Source: Achromobacter sp. Bel (lineage in GTDB: Bacteria > Pseudomonadota > Gammaproteobacteria > Burkholderiales > Burkholderiaceae_B). Taken from it: a DNA stretch of 64,000 bases. The DNA lies in contig NZ_JABBJN010000027.1 in the NCBI RefSeq assembly GCF_012928505.1, positions 20,924 through 84,923 on the forward strand, given 5' to 3'. The notes beneath the pieces were generated by a model. It searched no databases. It had not been told where the DNA came from and worked only from the letters and a program-made list of their open reading frames with translations. Position numbers and translations under genes: made by a program. Positions 16,792 through 24,257 of the stretch are shown in pieces (the first letter of the stretch is position 1; every line of letters begins with the position of its first letter).

Positions 16792-16937
16792 TCATCTGGC
16801 GGCCCGTCCTGGCCCGCCACGTCAGTCTGGACGCCGTAAAACGCGGCGATGTCGATCTTCTGGACATCCTGAAGCTGAATGCGCTGATGGATGCCCAGGA
16901 GGCGGCAAAGACTGCGGCAGAACGAAAGGCGAGGTAA
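16788..16937 (+). CDS. Tail assembly chaperone -1 frame extension (gpT/E'-like)
   Basis: The exclusive part of the -1 frame encodes about 49 residues ending in DLLDILKLNALMDAQEAAKT and AAERKAR. An independent TTG start at 16788 would overlap the previous stop and has no clear ribosome site, so I read it as the C-terminal extension of the chaperone at 16306 made by -1 frameshifting at 16698-16704. The extension normally contacts the tape measure protein, which starts three bases after this stop. Confidence 0.6.
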   Translation: MIIWRPVLARHVSLDAVKRGDVDLLDILKLNALMDAQEAAKTAAERKAR

Positions 16938-16939
16938 CG

Positions 16940-19177
16940 ATGACCGTTGTACGAGAACTGGTGACGCTGTTGCGGTATCAGGCGGACGATTCCGGGCTGA
17001 AGCCATACTGGCAGGCGTTCGAAGGCATGCTGGCCGCCATGACGCGTGCCAGTGTTCGGGCCAGTGCGGCCATGCGCGGGGCATTTTCGGGCGTGCTTGC
17101 GCACGTGCCCAACGTGCCAGAAGCCGTGAATGACCTGGCGCCGCTGCCACGCCAGGGGATGCCGGCGGCGCGACAGCGGGCCCCGTTGCTGGGCGGTCTG
17201 CGTGGGGTCGTCCAGCTGTCGCTTGGCGATGCGCCGATCAAACGGATCTTGAGCGACATCGACGCTTGGGCGCAGACGCAACTGCGGTTGCGGCAAGTGG
17301 CGGGAGGCGACGCGCAGTACGCGCAAGCCGACCGTAAGATCGCGCAGGTTTCCCGGTCAAGCCGGACGCCGTATGCACAGAATGTCGACACGTATGCCCG
17401 CACGCAGCAGGTGCTGGAAGATCAGGGAAGGTCCACGCAACATGCGGCCAGCGTCACCGAGGCCCTGGCATTGAGCATGACCCTATCAGGCACCCCGGCG
17501 CAGGATCACGGCGGCGTCGTTGCCTCGCTGCTGAAGATGATCGAGCAGAACAGGCTTGGTCTGGACGAATACAACACCTTGCCTCGGCGCATGCAGGATG
17601 CCCTGGCCGCCGGGTTGGGTGTCAATCGCAGTGAGCTGCGCGAGCAAGTGCAGGGCGGCCATGTCACGGCTGACCGCGCATTGCCCGCGCTGCAATCGCA
17701 GTTGCCCAGGATGCGCGCGGAAGCCGAGAGTGCGCCGGCATCGATCACGGGAGCGATGACGGTTTTCAACGACGCGATGCAGCGCTATTTTGGCGAGACG
17801 CTACCCGGCGGACGCATTGCACTGCAGGCGGTGACGGGGGCTATCCAGTATCTGGCGGACAACATTGGCACTGTGGTCAAGCTGCTTGCGTTGGCGGGAG
17901 CGAGCATCGGCCTGGTGACCATGGGGAATTGGCTCCGGCAAGCCACGATTCTCTCGGGCGGGCTGATCCAGTCGTTGCTTGCGGCCACGCGGGCGGCGTT
18001 GGGGCTTGACACCGCCATGTCACTGCGCCGCGGCCCTGCGGGGGCGATGCAGATGTTGTCGTTATGGACGCGGTCGTTGGCGCCGATGCTGCGCATGGCC
18101 GCGGTGTTGACCACGATTTATCTGATTGGCGAGGACATCGCCAATTGGCTCGATGGCGGTGATTCGGTGTTGGGAGGCTGGATCGGGGGCGTGGAGCAGT
18201 GGCAGAAAGAGTTTGAGGCCGTGTCAACGGCGGTTGCCTATGTGAAGGGCTTGCTGGTCGGCGCGGGTCGGACGTTGGGGCCATGGATCACGCAGTTCGG
18301 AACCATCGCGGTAATGGCGTTCGGTTTGTGGCAGATCCTTTCTCCGGTCGGCAAGGTGATCCTATCGGTGGCGACAACGGCGGTGCCGATGTTGGCGAAC
18401 GCGTTGATGTATGTGGCGCAGAAAGTGATTCCCATGCTGTGGAACGCGTTCGCCATGACGCCCATTGGCCGGCTGATTTCGGCGATCACCCTGCTTGCGC
18501 TGGCCTTGTGGCAGATCTGGGAAAACTGGGATGTGATCAAGGCGTACATGTCAGCGACCTGGGACGAGCTGATGGCGAAGGCGAACGATTCGTTCCTGGC
18601 GCCGGTGATGGAATACATCGCGGCTATCTGGGCGTTCTGGGAGGGGCTTGTCAAAGGCGTCGTCGCAGCCTTCACCGGTGATTGGGATGGCGCAATTGCG
18701 CACTGGCAGGGCGCATTCGAAGGCCTCTGGAGGTTTTTTTCCGGGATGGGTGGCCGGATGGTCGCCACGGTCAAAGAGATCGGCAACGCGATCGAGACCT
18801 GGGTGCTGGGCAAGCTCAAGGTCGCGAAAAGCTGGTTCCAGGACTTGTTGCCGGATTGGATGAAGTCCGACGAGAACGCGTCTGTGATGGACACGCCGGC
18901 CGGCCGGGGGGACATGCCTCCGGCGTGGTCCGGCGTAATAGGCGGTCTGCCGATACCGTCAGTTTCGGCCGCCAGCGTGATCGGCGCCGGCCCGAATGCC
19001 GGACGTGCGTCGTTCATGTATCAAAACCGCAATGACATCGTCGTCAACGTGACGGGCGCAGACCCCCAGGTGGCTCGCGGTGCGGTGCTGCAGGGTGTGT
19101 ACGAAGGTTCGCAACGCGGCACCGACGTCTTCGTTCAGAAATTTGACGCGATGCCGACCGTCGAGGCCAACAGCTAG
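16940..19177 (+). CDS. Tail tape measure protein
   Basis: 745 residues. N-terminal tape-measure domain at about 180-280 (VVASLLKMIEQNRLGLDEYN, LPRRMQDALAAGLGVNRSEL, APASITGAMTVFNDAMQRYF), then several hydrophobic helical segments (about 300-345, 380-400, 460-525) and a C-terminal region with IVVNVTGADPQVARGAVLQG. These helical membrane-type segments are usual. At roughly 1.5 angstroms per residue it would set a tail of about 110 nm, within the size of described R-type particles. It starts at ATG 16940 after GAGGT. Confidence 0.87.
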   Translation: MTVVRELVTLLRYQADDSGLKPYWQAFEGMLAAMTRASVRASAAMRGAFSGVLAHVPNVPEAVNDLAPLPRQGMPAARQRAPLLGGLRGVVQLSLGDAPIKRILSDIDAWAQTQLRLRQVAGGDAQYAQADRKIAQVSRSSRTPYAQNVDTYARTQQVLEDQGRSTQHAASVTEALALSMTLSGTPAQDHGGVVASLLKMIEQNRLGLDEYNTLPRRMQDALAAGLGVNRSELREQVQGGHVTADRALPALQSQLPRMRAEAESAPASITGAMTVFNDAMQRYFGETLPGGRIALQAVTGAIQYLADNIGTVVKLLALAGASIGLVTMGNWLRQATILSGGLIQSLLAATRAALGLDTAMSLRRGPAGAMQMLSLWTRSLAPMLRMAAVLTTIYLIGEDIANWLDGGDSVLGGWIGGVEQWQKEFEAVSTAVAYVKGLLVGAGRTLGPWITQFGTIAVMAFGLWQILSPVGKVILSVATTAVPMLANALMYVAQKVIPMLWNAFAMTPIGRLISAITLLALALWQIWENWDVIKAYMSATWDELMAKANDSFLAPVMEYIAAIWAFWEGLVKGVVAAFTGDWDGAIAHWQGAFEGLWRFFSGMGGRMVATVKEIGNAIETWVLGKLKVAKSWFQDLLPDWMKSDENASVMDTPAGRGDMPPAWSGVIGGLPIPSVSAASVIGAGPNAGRASFMYQNRNDIVVNVTGADPQVARGAVLQGVYEGSQRGTDVFVQKFDAMPTVEANS

Positions 19178-19185
19178 GAGCAACG

Positions 19186-19830
19186 ATGAATTTTGTTTCC
19201 ATGATCTTTGGGTGGAACGGCGGCAGCAGTATCGGCACGGTGGCGCTTGATGCGCTGTTGAGCGAGAAAACGACGCTTAACAGTCGGGCAACCTCATACG
19301 CGGTGGAAGACGGCCCGCCGGTGACGGACCACGTGGTGCAGGAGTCGGAACAGCTGACCTTGGACGGATGGGTGACGGCGGCCGACATCATGTTGCTGGG
19401 CGGCATAAGGCCGCGTGACGGCGGTTTGGGTGGGGCGCTGTCCGGCGCCGGTCGCTCGAAACTGATCAGCGCCAAGGACGCGTTGCGCAAGATCCACGCC
19501 GACCGCCTGCCCGTCACCATCGCGACCGGCTTGGACGTCTATGTGGACTTTGTGATGGAAAGCTGCTCGATCGGGCGCAGCAATGGCGGTGGCGACCGGT
19601 TCGAGATTTCCGCAGGCTTCAAGCGGATCCGGAAAGTGACGCTTCGCCAGGCGGACATTCCTCCGGAAAAGACCTCCGGTAACGTCACCGGCAAAGCCGG
19701 AGCAACCCGGTCGAACGCCGGAAAGACGAATGGCCTGGCCGTCGATCCCAAGCGGCGCGGTGACGTCATGAACTCACCAGGAGTCGTCATATGGTCCAAA
19801 TCCCTATTCCGGATGCCAACGACAGCCTGA
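19186..19830 (+). CDS. Dit-like baseplate/tube-adaptor protein
   Basis: 214 residues. The N-terminal half (IGTVALDALLSEKTTLNSRA, VEDGPPVTDHVVQESEQLTL, DGWVT) matches the Dit-like N-terminal domain pattern of contractile tails, in which an outer ring joins the tube to the baseplate. The C-terminal 60 residues are basic and low-complexity. It follows the tape measure by eight bases, the usual place for the tail-tube-to-hub adaptor, and its last 40 bases overlap the next gene. Confidence 0.65.
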   Translation: MNFVSMIFGWNGGSSIGTVALDALLSEKTTLNSRATSYAVEDGPPVTDHVVQESEQLTLDGWVTAADIMLLGGIRPRDGGLGGALSGAGRSKLISAKDALRKIHADRLPVTIATGLDVYVDFVMESCSIGRSNGGGDRFEISAGFKRIRKVTLRQADIPPEKTSGNVTGKAGATRSNAGKTNGLAVDPKRRGDVMNSPGVVIWSKSLFRMPTTA

Positions 19831-20123
19831 CCGAGGTCGAGCTGGATGGTGCAACCTATTTCTTGCGCCTGTCCTGGAACAGCGAAGCTGAGTTCTGGGC
19901 ATTGTCGATAGAGAACGCCTACAACGAACTGATCGTGGCAGGCATCGCTGTCGTGCCGGGTTCGCCGTTGCTGGCGGCATACCGGCATCTGACGGTGCCT
20001 GCCGGCGAATTGGTCGCGCTGGCGCCGGACCGCCGCGACGTGATCAGTCGCGGTGCGCTGCCGTCGGGCGAAGTCGCCTTGATCTACGTTGACGCGCAGG
20101 AGGTGGCCGATGGCCAGGTTTGA
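19791..20123 (+). CDS. Baseplate plug protein (Pam3 gp18-like)
   Basis: 110 residues. MVQIPIPDANDSLTEVELDG, TYFLRLSWNSEAEFWALSIE and LPSGEVALIYVDAQEV resemble the small plug proteins of simple contractile baseplates. It overlaps the gene before it by 40 bases and the hub gene by 14, typical of tightly packed tail operons. The family match is by pattern only. Confidence 0.6.
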   Translation: MVQIPIPDANDSLTEVELDGATYFLRLSWNSEAEFWALSIENAYNELIVAGIAVVPGSPLLAAYRHLTVPAGELVALAPDRRDVISRGALPSGEVALIYVDAQEVADGQV

Positions 20124-21057
20124 CCGGGTCTATCGACTGCTGATTGGCAAGGGCGGCGGCCAGGGTCTGGAGATCGTTCCGCCCCTGCGCATCACGTTCG
20201 ACATTGCCAAGCAGGCCAATGAAGAGCCGAACGACATCAAGATCACCCTCTACAACTTGGCGGCAGATACCCGCCGCGCGCTGGAAGAGCCCGGCTTGCG
20301 CTGTGTCCTGTATGCGGGCTACGCCGAAGAGGGTGGCCCTTTGCTGATGGCGTCGGGCAGCGTCGTGTTCGCCTACACCCGGTTCGAACAGCCGGACGTG
20401 GTGACCGAACTGACCGTCAAGGACGGCTATGCCGAAGTGCGCGATACGGCGGTGTCCATTGGCCTGGGGCCCGGTGCGCAGGCCAGTGCCATCATCCGCG
20501 ACATTGCGCGTCAGATGGGCCTGCCGCTCGTGATGGCCGAAGACGTACCCGACCGGCGCTGGGAGCAGGGATTCTCCTTTTACGGCGCGGCTCGCACGGC
20601 GCTGCATAAGGTGACGCAGGGAACCGGCCTGGAGTGGTCGATCCAGAACCAACAGTTGCAAGTCGTTCAACGGCTAGGTACCACGCGCCGGCAGGCGGTC
20701 GTGCTGGCCGTGGACACCGGCCTGTTGGGCCGTCCGGAGCGTACGCGCGAAGCGGCTACCGAGAAGGCGAAATCGAAGGGGCAGGCCCAAGGCGCCGTTG
20801 GGGGGCCGGACCCAGGCGTGGCGCCCGGCGCCCAGCCGGCCAGCGGCCGCCAGCAGCGCGATGGGTGGAAAGTGAAGTCGCTGTTGCTGCCGACGATCAG
20901 TCCTGGGGATCTGGTCAAGCTTGAGAGCCGGACGGTCGATGTGTTTCAACGTGTCGAGACCGTGAGCCATAAGGGGGATAGCGAGGGCGGCGATTGGCAG
21001 ACGGAATTGGGCCTGGTCGATCGCAGTGCGCCGCCCAAGAAGAAGGAACCGAAATGA
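20110..21057 (+). CDS. Baseplate hub protein
   Basis: 315 residues. The N-terminal MARFDRVYRLLIGKGGGQGL and LRITFDIAKQANEEPNDIKI are a hub-type beta-rich start; KVTQGTGLEWSIQNQQLQVV and the C-terminal LLLPTISPGDLVKLESRTV fit the gp27/gpD-like hub fold that holds the central spike. A Pro/Gly/Gln-rich linker lies at about 215-255. The ATG at 20110 follows AGGAGG by six bases; an upstream TTG at 20089 lacks a ribosome site. Its stop overlaps the spike start (ATGA). Confidence 0.68.
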   Translation: MARFDRVYRLLIGKGGGQGLEIVPPLRITFDIAKQANEEPNDIKITLYNLAADTRRALEEPGLRCVLYAGYAEEGGPLLMASGSVVFAYTRFEQPDVVTELTVKDGYAEVRDTAVSIGLGPGAQASAIIRDIARQMGLPLVMAEDVPDRRWEQGFSFYGAARTALHKVTQGTGLEWSIQNQQLQVVQRLGTTRRQAVVLAVDTGLLGRPERTREAATEKAKSKGQAQGAVGGPDPGVAPGAQPASGRQQRDGWKVKSLLLPTISPGDLVKLESRTVDVFQRVETVSHKGDSEGGDWQTELGLVDRSAPPKKKEPK

Positions 21058-21749
21058 GCAATGCAGTCACCCTGATTCGCGACATCATCGCGACGGAATT
21101 GGCGGATGTATACACCACGCTTCCCGGCGAAGTCGTGGCTTATGACGGCACATTCGTGACGGCAAGGCCGGCGCTTGCCAAGCGTTTGGCAAACGGCGAT
21201 GTCTTGCCGGCGCCAAAAGTGGTGCGTGTGCCGATGTGTTGGCCGGTTGGCGACGTGAACGGTGCGCAAGCGCTGATCTCGGTGCCCTTGAAGGCCGGCG
21301 ATGCGATCAAGCTGTCGTTTTCCGCCCGCGCTTTGGAGAACTGGCTGGCGGGCGACAACGGCCCGCCGGACGACCCCAGGCAGTTCGATCTGTCTGACGC
21401 CTTCGCTTCGCCGTTGTTGCGGCCTGGCACGATGACCGCCGATACGCAGAATGTCAGCATCCAGTACGGCCCGGGAATGCTGAAGCTATCGCCTGCCGGC
21501 GACCTGACGTTTCAAGTCAAGACATGGACTGTGCAAGCGGAACAGACGACGTTCAACACGCCGGTGTTGATCAATGGGCCGCTTACGTATACGCAAGGGA
21601 TGGCCGGCGAAGGCGGCGAAGGCGGCGCGTCGATGCGGATCCGGGGCGGCGTGGCCTATCAGGGCGGCGCCATCACTCACAACGGCAAGGACATTGGTGA
21701 TACCCATCGCCACGCCTATGCCGGCGGCATCACGGAGAACCCTGTCTGA
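21054..21749 (+). CDS. Central baseplate spike protein (gp138-like)
   Basis: 231 residues. The N-terminal OB-like domain (VYTTLPGEVVAYDGTFVTAR, VPMCWPVGDVNGAQALISVP) matches gp138-type spikes of contractile phages. It is followed by a beta-rich shaft and a tip with a Gly-rich stretch (MAGEGGEGGASMRIRGG) and an HRH motif in DTHRHAYAGG. In related spikes HxH residues coordinate the iron ion that sharpens the tip. It punctures the target envelope on sheath contraction. I use the ATG at 21054 that overlaps the hub stop. Confidence 0.75.
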   Translation: MSNAVTLIRDIIATELADVYTTLPGEVVAYDGTFVTARPALAKRLANGDVLPAPKVVRVPMCWPVGDVNGAQALISVPLKAGDAIKLSFSARALENWLAGDNGPPDDPRQFDLSDAFASPLLRPGTMTADTQNVSIQYGPGMLKLSPAGDLTFQVKTWTVQAEQTTFNTPVLINGPLTYTQGMAGEGGEGGASMRIRGGVAYQGGAITHNGKDIGDTHRHAYAGGITENPV

Positions 21750-22117
21750 TGACTTTGGACCTTGCATTATCCGCCGACCACGATCTGGATGTGGACCTGC
21801 TTGGGCGTGTCGCGTTTGTGGACGGTGCGGACCGCGTCGCGCAACAGATCAAGACCACGTTGCTGGCGTTCCTGGGCGAGTGGTTCCTGGATACCACATT
21901 TGGCGTTCCGTACTTTGAGGAGGTGCTGGTGAAGGCGCCCGATCGGGCCGGCATCGAAGCCGTCTTCCGTGCCCGGATCCGTGCGGTACCCGGTGTTACC
22001 GGCGTGCGCAGGCTGGATCTTCAGGTCGAGCGCCAGCTACGCGTGCTGCGCGTCGCGTATGACGTCGACACGGCGGCGGGACGACTCGAACGGGTCGTCG
22101 AGTTGCGCAAGTCTTAA
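21749..22117 (+). CDS. GpW/gp25-like baseplate wedge protein (sheath initiator)
   Basis: 122 residues. Pattern VDGADRVAQQIKTTLLAFLG, EWFLDTTFGVPYFEEVLVKA and IRAVPGVTGVRRLDL is that of the gp25/gpW family, which nucleates the sheath on the baseplate. Overlaps the spike gene by one base (TGATG). Next gene starts 23 bases on. Confidence 0.82.
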   Translation: MTLDLALSADHDLDVDLLGRVAFVDGADRVAQQIKTTLLAFLGEWFLDTTFGVPYFEEVLVKAPDRAGIEAVFRARIRAVPGVTGVRRLDLQVERQLRVLRVAYDVDTAAGRLERVVELRKS

Positions 22118-22140
22118 CCCCTATTTTTCTTGAGGTAGCT

Positions 22141-23592
22141 ATGGCCTACGGTGTCACACCGGACGGGTTCGTGCGCCCGCGCCTGCCCGAAATCCGACAG
22201 GAGATCGTGGCGGACCTGCGTGCCCGCATGCAATCCGCCGGTTTCAACGGCGCGGTGGAAACCCGCCCGGACAGCATTACCGGTCTGCTGATCGATACCT
22301 TCGCGGAGCGCGAGGCGACGTTGTGGGAGCAGGCGGAGGGCGTCTATTACGCGATGTATCCGGGGTCCGCGACGGGTGTATCGCTGGATCGTTCCGTATC
22401 GTTTACCGGTGTCTCGCGTTACCGCGACGAACCGTCGCGGGCCTATGTGGTGCTGTATGGTGCCGACGGCGTCACGGTGCCAGCAGGCGCCCAAGTTCGG
22501 CACCGCGTCAGCCAGAACCTGTGGATCATGGAAGGCGCCACGCAGATCCTGGCCGGCGCCGCGGCCGACATCATCCTGCAACCTGCCGCTGCGCCGCAGA
22601 CGGCGTATCGCGTGTCGATCGATGGCGTCGCCTATGCCTACACGAGCGGCGCGACGGCGAACCTGCCACAGGTACTGGCGGGTTTGGTGACGGCATTGAC
22701 GCCCAGCGGGTTGGCGGTGTCGAGCGATGGCGCATCCGTGCGGATTCACACGGATGGCCGCAGGGCAGCGGCCTTCACGTGGTCCGTCAGTCTGTCGTTG
22801 GTCCGTCTGGGTTCGCCCGGCCTGGCCGTGACGTCGGGCGCGTCGGCGGAAGGCGCGGCGGTGGGGGACCTGGATGGTATCGTCACCCAGGTCGACGGAT
22901 GGGATGCCGTCGGCAACTTGCAGGCCGGTGTGGCGGGACGCCTTGCGGAGAGCGCGGCGGAATTGCGTGCGCGATATCAGACTGGCCTGTTCCGATTGGG
23001 CGCCGCGACGCTACCCAGCGTCGCGCCCAACGTGCGCGACCGAGTGGCCGGCGTGCGGAACGTCAAGGTTTTCATGAACAGCGCCGACGTACCGGATGCG
23101 CTGGGCCGTCCGCCCCATAGCGTGCATGTGGTCGCTGATGGCGGTCTGGATGACGAGGTGGCCGACGCCATCTTTCGCGTGATGGCGGCCGGCATCGACA
23201 CGCATGGGCAGCGGCAGGTGACGCTCAAGGACGCGGATGGCGCGGACCAGCTGATTCGCTTTGACCGGCCGGAACGGGTCTACCTGTGGATGCGCTGCGC
23301 CACCACGCTCTTGCCGCCATCTGAGCAGGCATTTCCGCCGGACGGGTTTCAGCGGATCGCCGAGAACCTGGCGTCGGTGGGTGAGGCGTCCGGCATTGGC
23401 GAGGACGTCATCCTGCAGCGGCTCTATGGCGCAATCTTCCGCACGCCGGGGCTGGCCTCGGTGGACCTGAAAATGGCGTTCTCGACCAATCCGTCGTTCG
23501 TGCCAACCCCCGCCGATTATCGCGCCGCCAACGTGGCGATCCAGGACTTCCAGGTCGCGGCCTTCGATCTGTCTCGCATCGAGGTGACCTGA
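22141..23592 (+). CDS. Baseplate J-like protein (wedge)
   Basis: 483 residues. The N-terminal FVRPRLPEIRQEIVADLRAR and DSITGLLIDTFAEREATLWE, the YPGSATGVSLDRSVSFTGVS block, then VTVPAGAQVR are the gpJ family pattern found in all contractile injection machines. It forms the baseplate wedge with the gp25-like protein. Complete, with no frameshift. Overlaps the DUF2612 gene by one base. Confidence 0.87.
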   Translation: MAYGVTPDGFVRPRLPEIRQEIVADLRARMQSAGFNGAVETRPDSITGLLIDTFAEREATLWEQAEGVYYAMYPGSATGVSLDRSVSFTGVSRYRDEPSRAYVVLYGADGVTVPAGAQVRHRVSQNLWIMEGATQILAGAAADIILQPAAAPQTAYRVSIDGVAYAYTSGATANLPQVLAGLVTALTPSGLAVSSDGASVRIHTDGRRAAAFTWSVSLSLVRLGSPGLAVTSGASAEGAAVGDLDGIVTQVDGWDAVGNLQAGVAGRLAESAAELRARYQTGLFRLGAATLPSVAPNVRDRVAGVRNVKVFMNSADVPDALGRPPHSVHVVADGGLDDEVADAIFRVMAAGIDTHGQRQVTLKDADGADQLIRFDRPERVYLWMRCATTLLPPSEQAFPPDGFQRIAENLASVGEASGIGEDVILQRLYGAIFRTPGLASVDLKMAFSTNPSFVPTPADYRAANVAIQDFQVAAFDLSRIEVT

Positions 23593-24257
23593 TGGATCTG
23601 AAGCAAGAACATGGGCAAATCGCCTGGGGGCACTGGCTGGGGCAGTTCCAGGGGAAGCGGCGTCTTGAGGCGCTGGTCAAGGCGCTGTTGAAACCGGCAG
23701 AGGGCCTTCAGGGCGCGCTGCGTGCGCTGTATGAAGACCGCTGGCTGGATACGGCCGTTGGCAAGCAGCTGGACGGCATCGGCGAGATCGTTGGTTTGCC
23801 CCGGGTGATCGACGAGGCGCTCTACATCCGCTTCTTCGGCTTTCTGGGGCAACCCAATGCCGGCGGCTTCGGAGACGCCCGCTTCCGGCGAGCCAATGAA
23901 CGGCCGGTAGCCGGTTCGACGACGCTGTTCGATGCCGAGTACCGCAAGCTTCTGTACTGGAAGATCGCCCTGAACAACGGGCATGGCACGACGCCGGAGA
24001 TCGCGAGTTCGCTCAAGCCGATTTTCGACGTCAACCGCGTCATCGTGCAGAACGCCGGCAACGCGAAGATCCGGATCTGGGTCAGCCGGATTCCTGGCCC
24101 CAACGACCCGCTCATGGCGAACCCCTACAAGTGGGTCCCGCAAGCCGCCGGCGTCGGCGTGCAACTCATTACCGGCTCGACCGAGAAACCGTTCGGTTTC
24201 CGTGGGCAAGGTTTCTTTGGCTTTGGCGTCGGCGTGCTGGCGCGAGGTATCTACTGA
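23592..24257 (+). CDS. DUF2612 baseplate protein (wedge tip, gpI-like position)
   Basis: 221 residues. The sequence LVKALLKPAEGLQGALRALY, LDTAVGKQLDGIGEIVGLPR and FDAEYRKLLYWKIALNNGHG is the DUF2612 pattern. The gene lies between gpJ and the fibre, where P2 has gpI; such proteins link the wedge to the fibres. The C-terminus is Gly/Phe-rich (FGFRGQGFFGFGVGVLARGI). Overlaps the fibre start by one base. Confidence 0.8.
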   Translation: MDLKQEHGQIAWGHWLGQFQGKRRLEALVKALLKPAEGLQGALRALYEDRWLDTAVGKQLDGIGEIVGLPRVIDEALYIRFFGFLGQPNAGGFGDARFRRANERPVAGSTTLFDAEYRKLLYWKIALNNGHGTTPEIASSLKPIFDVNRVIVQNAGNAKIRIWVSRIPGPNDPLMANPYKWVPQAAGVGVQLITGSTEKPFGFRGQGFFGFGVGVLARGIY

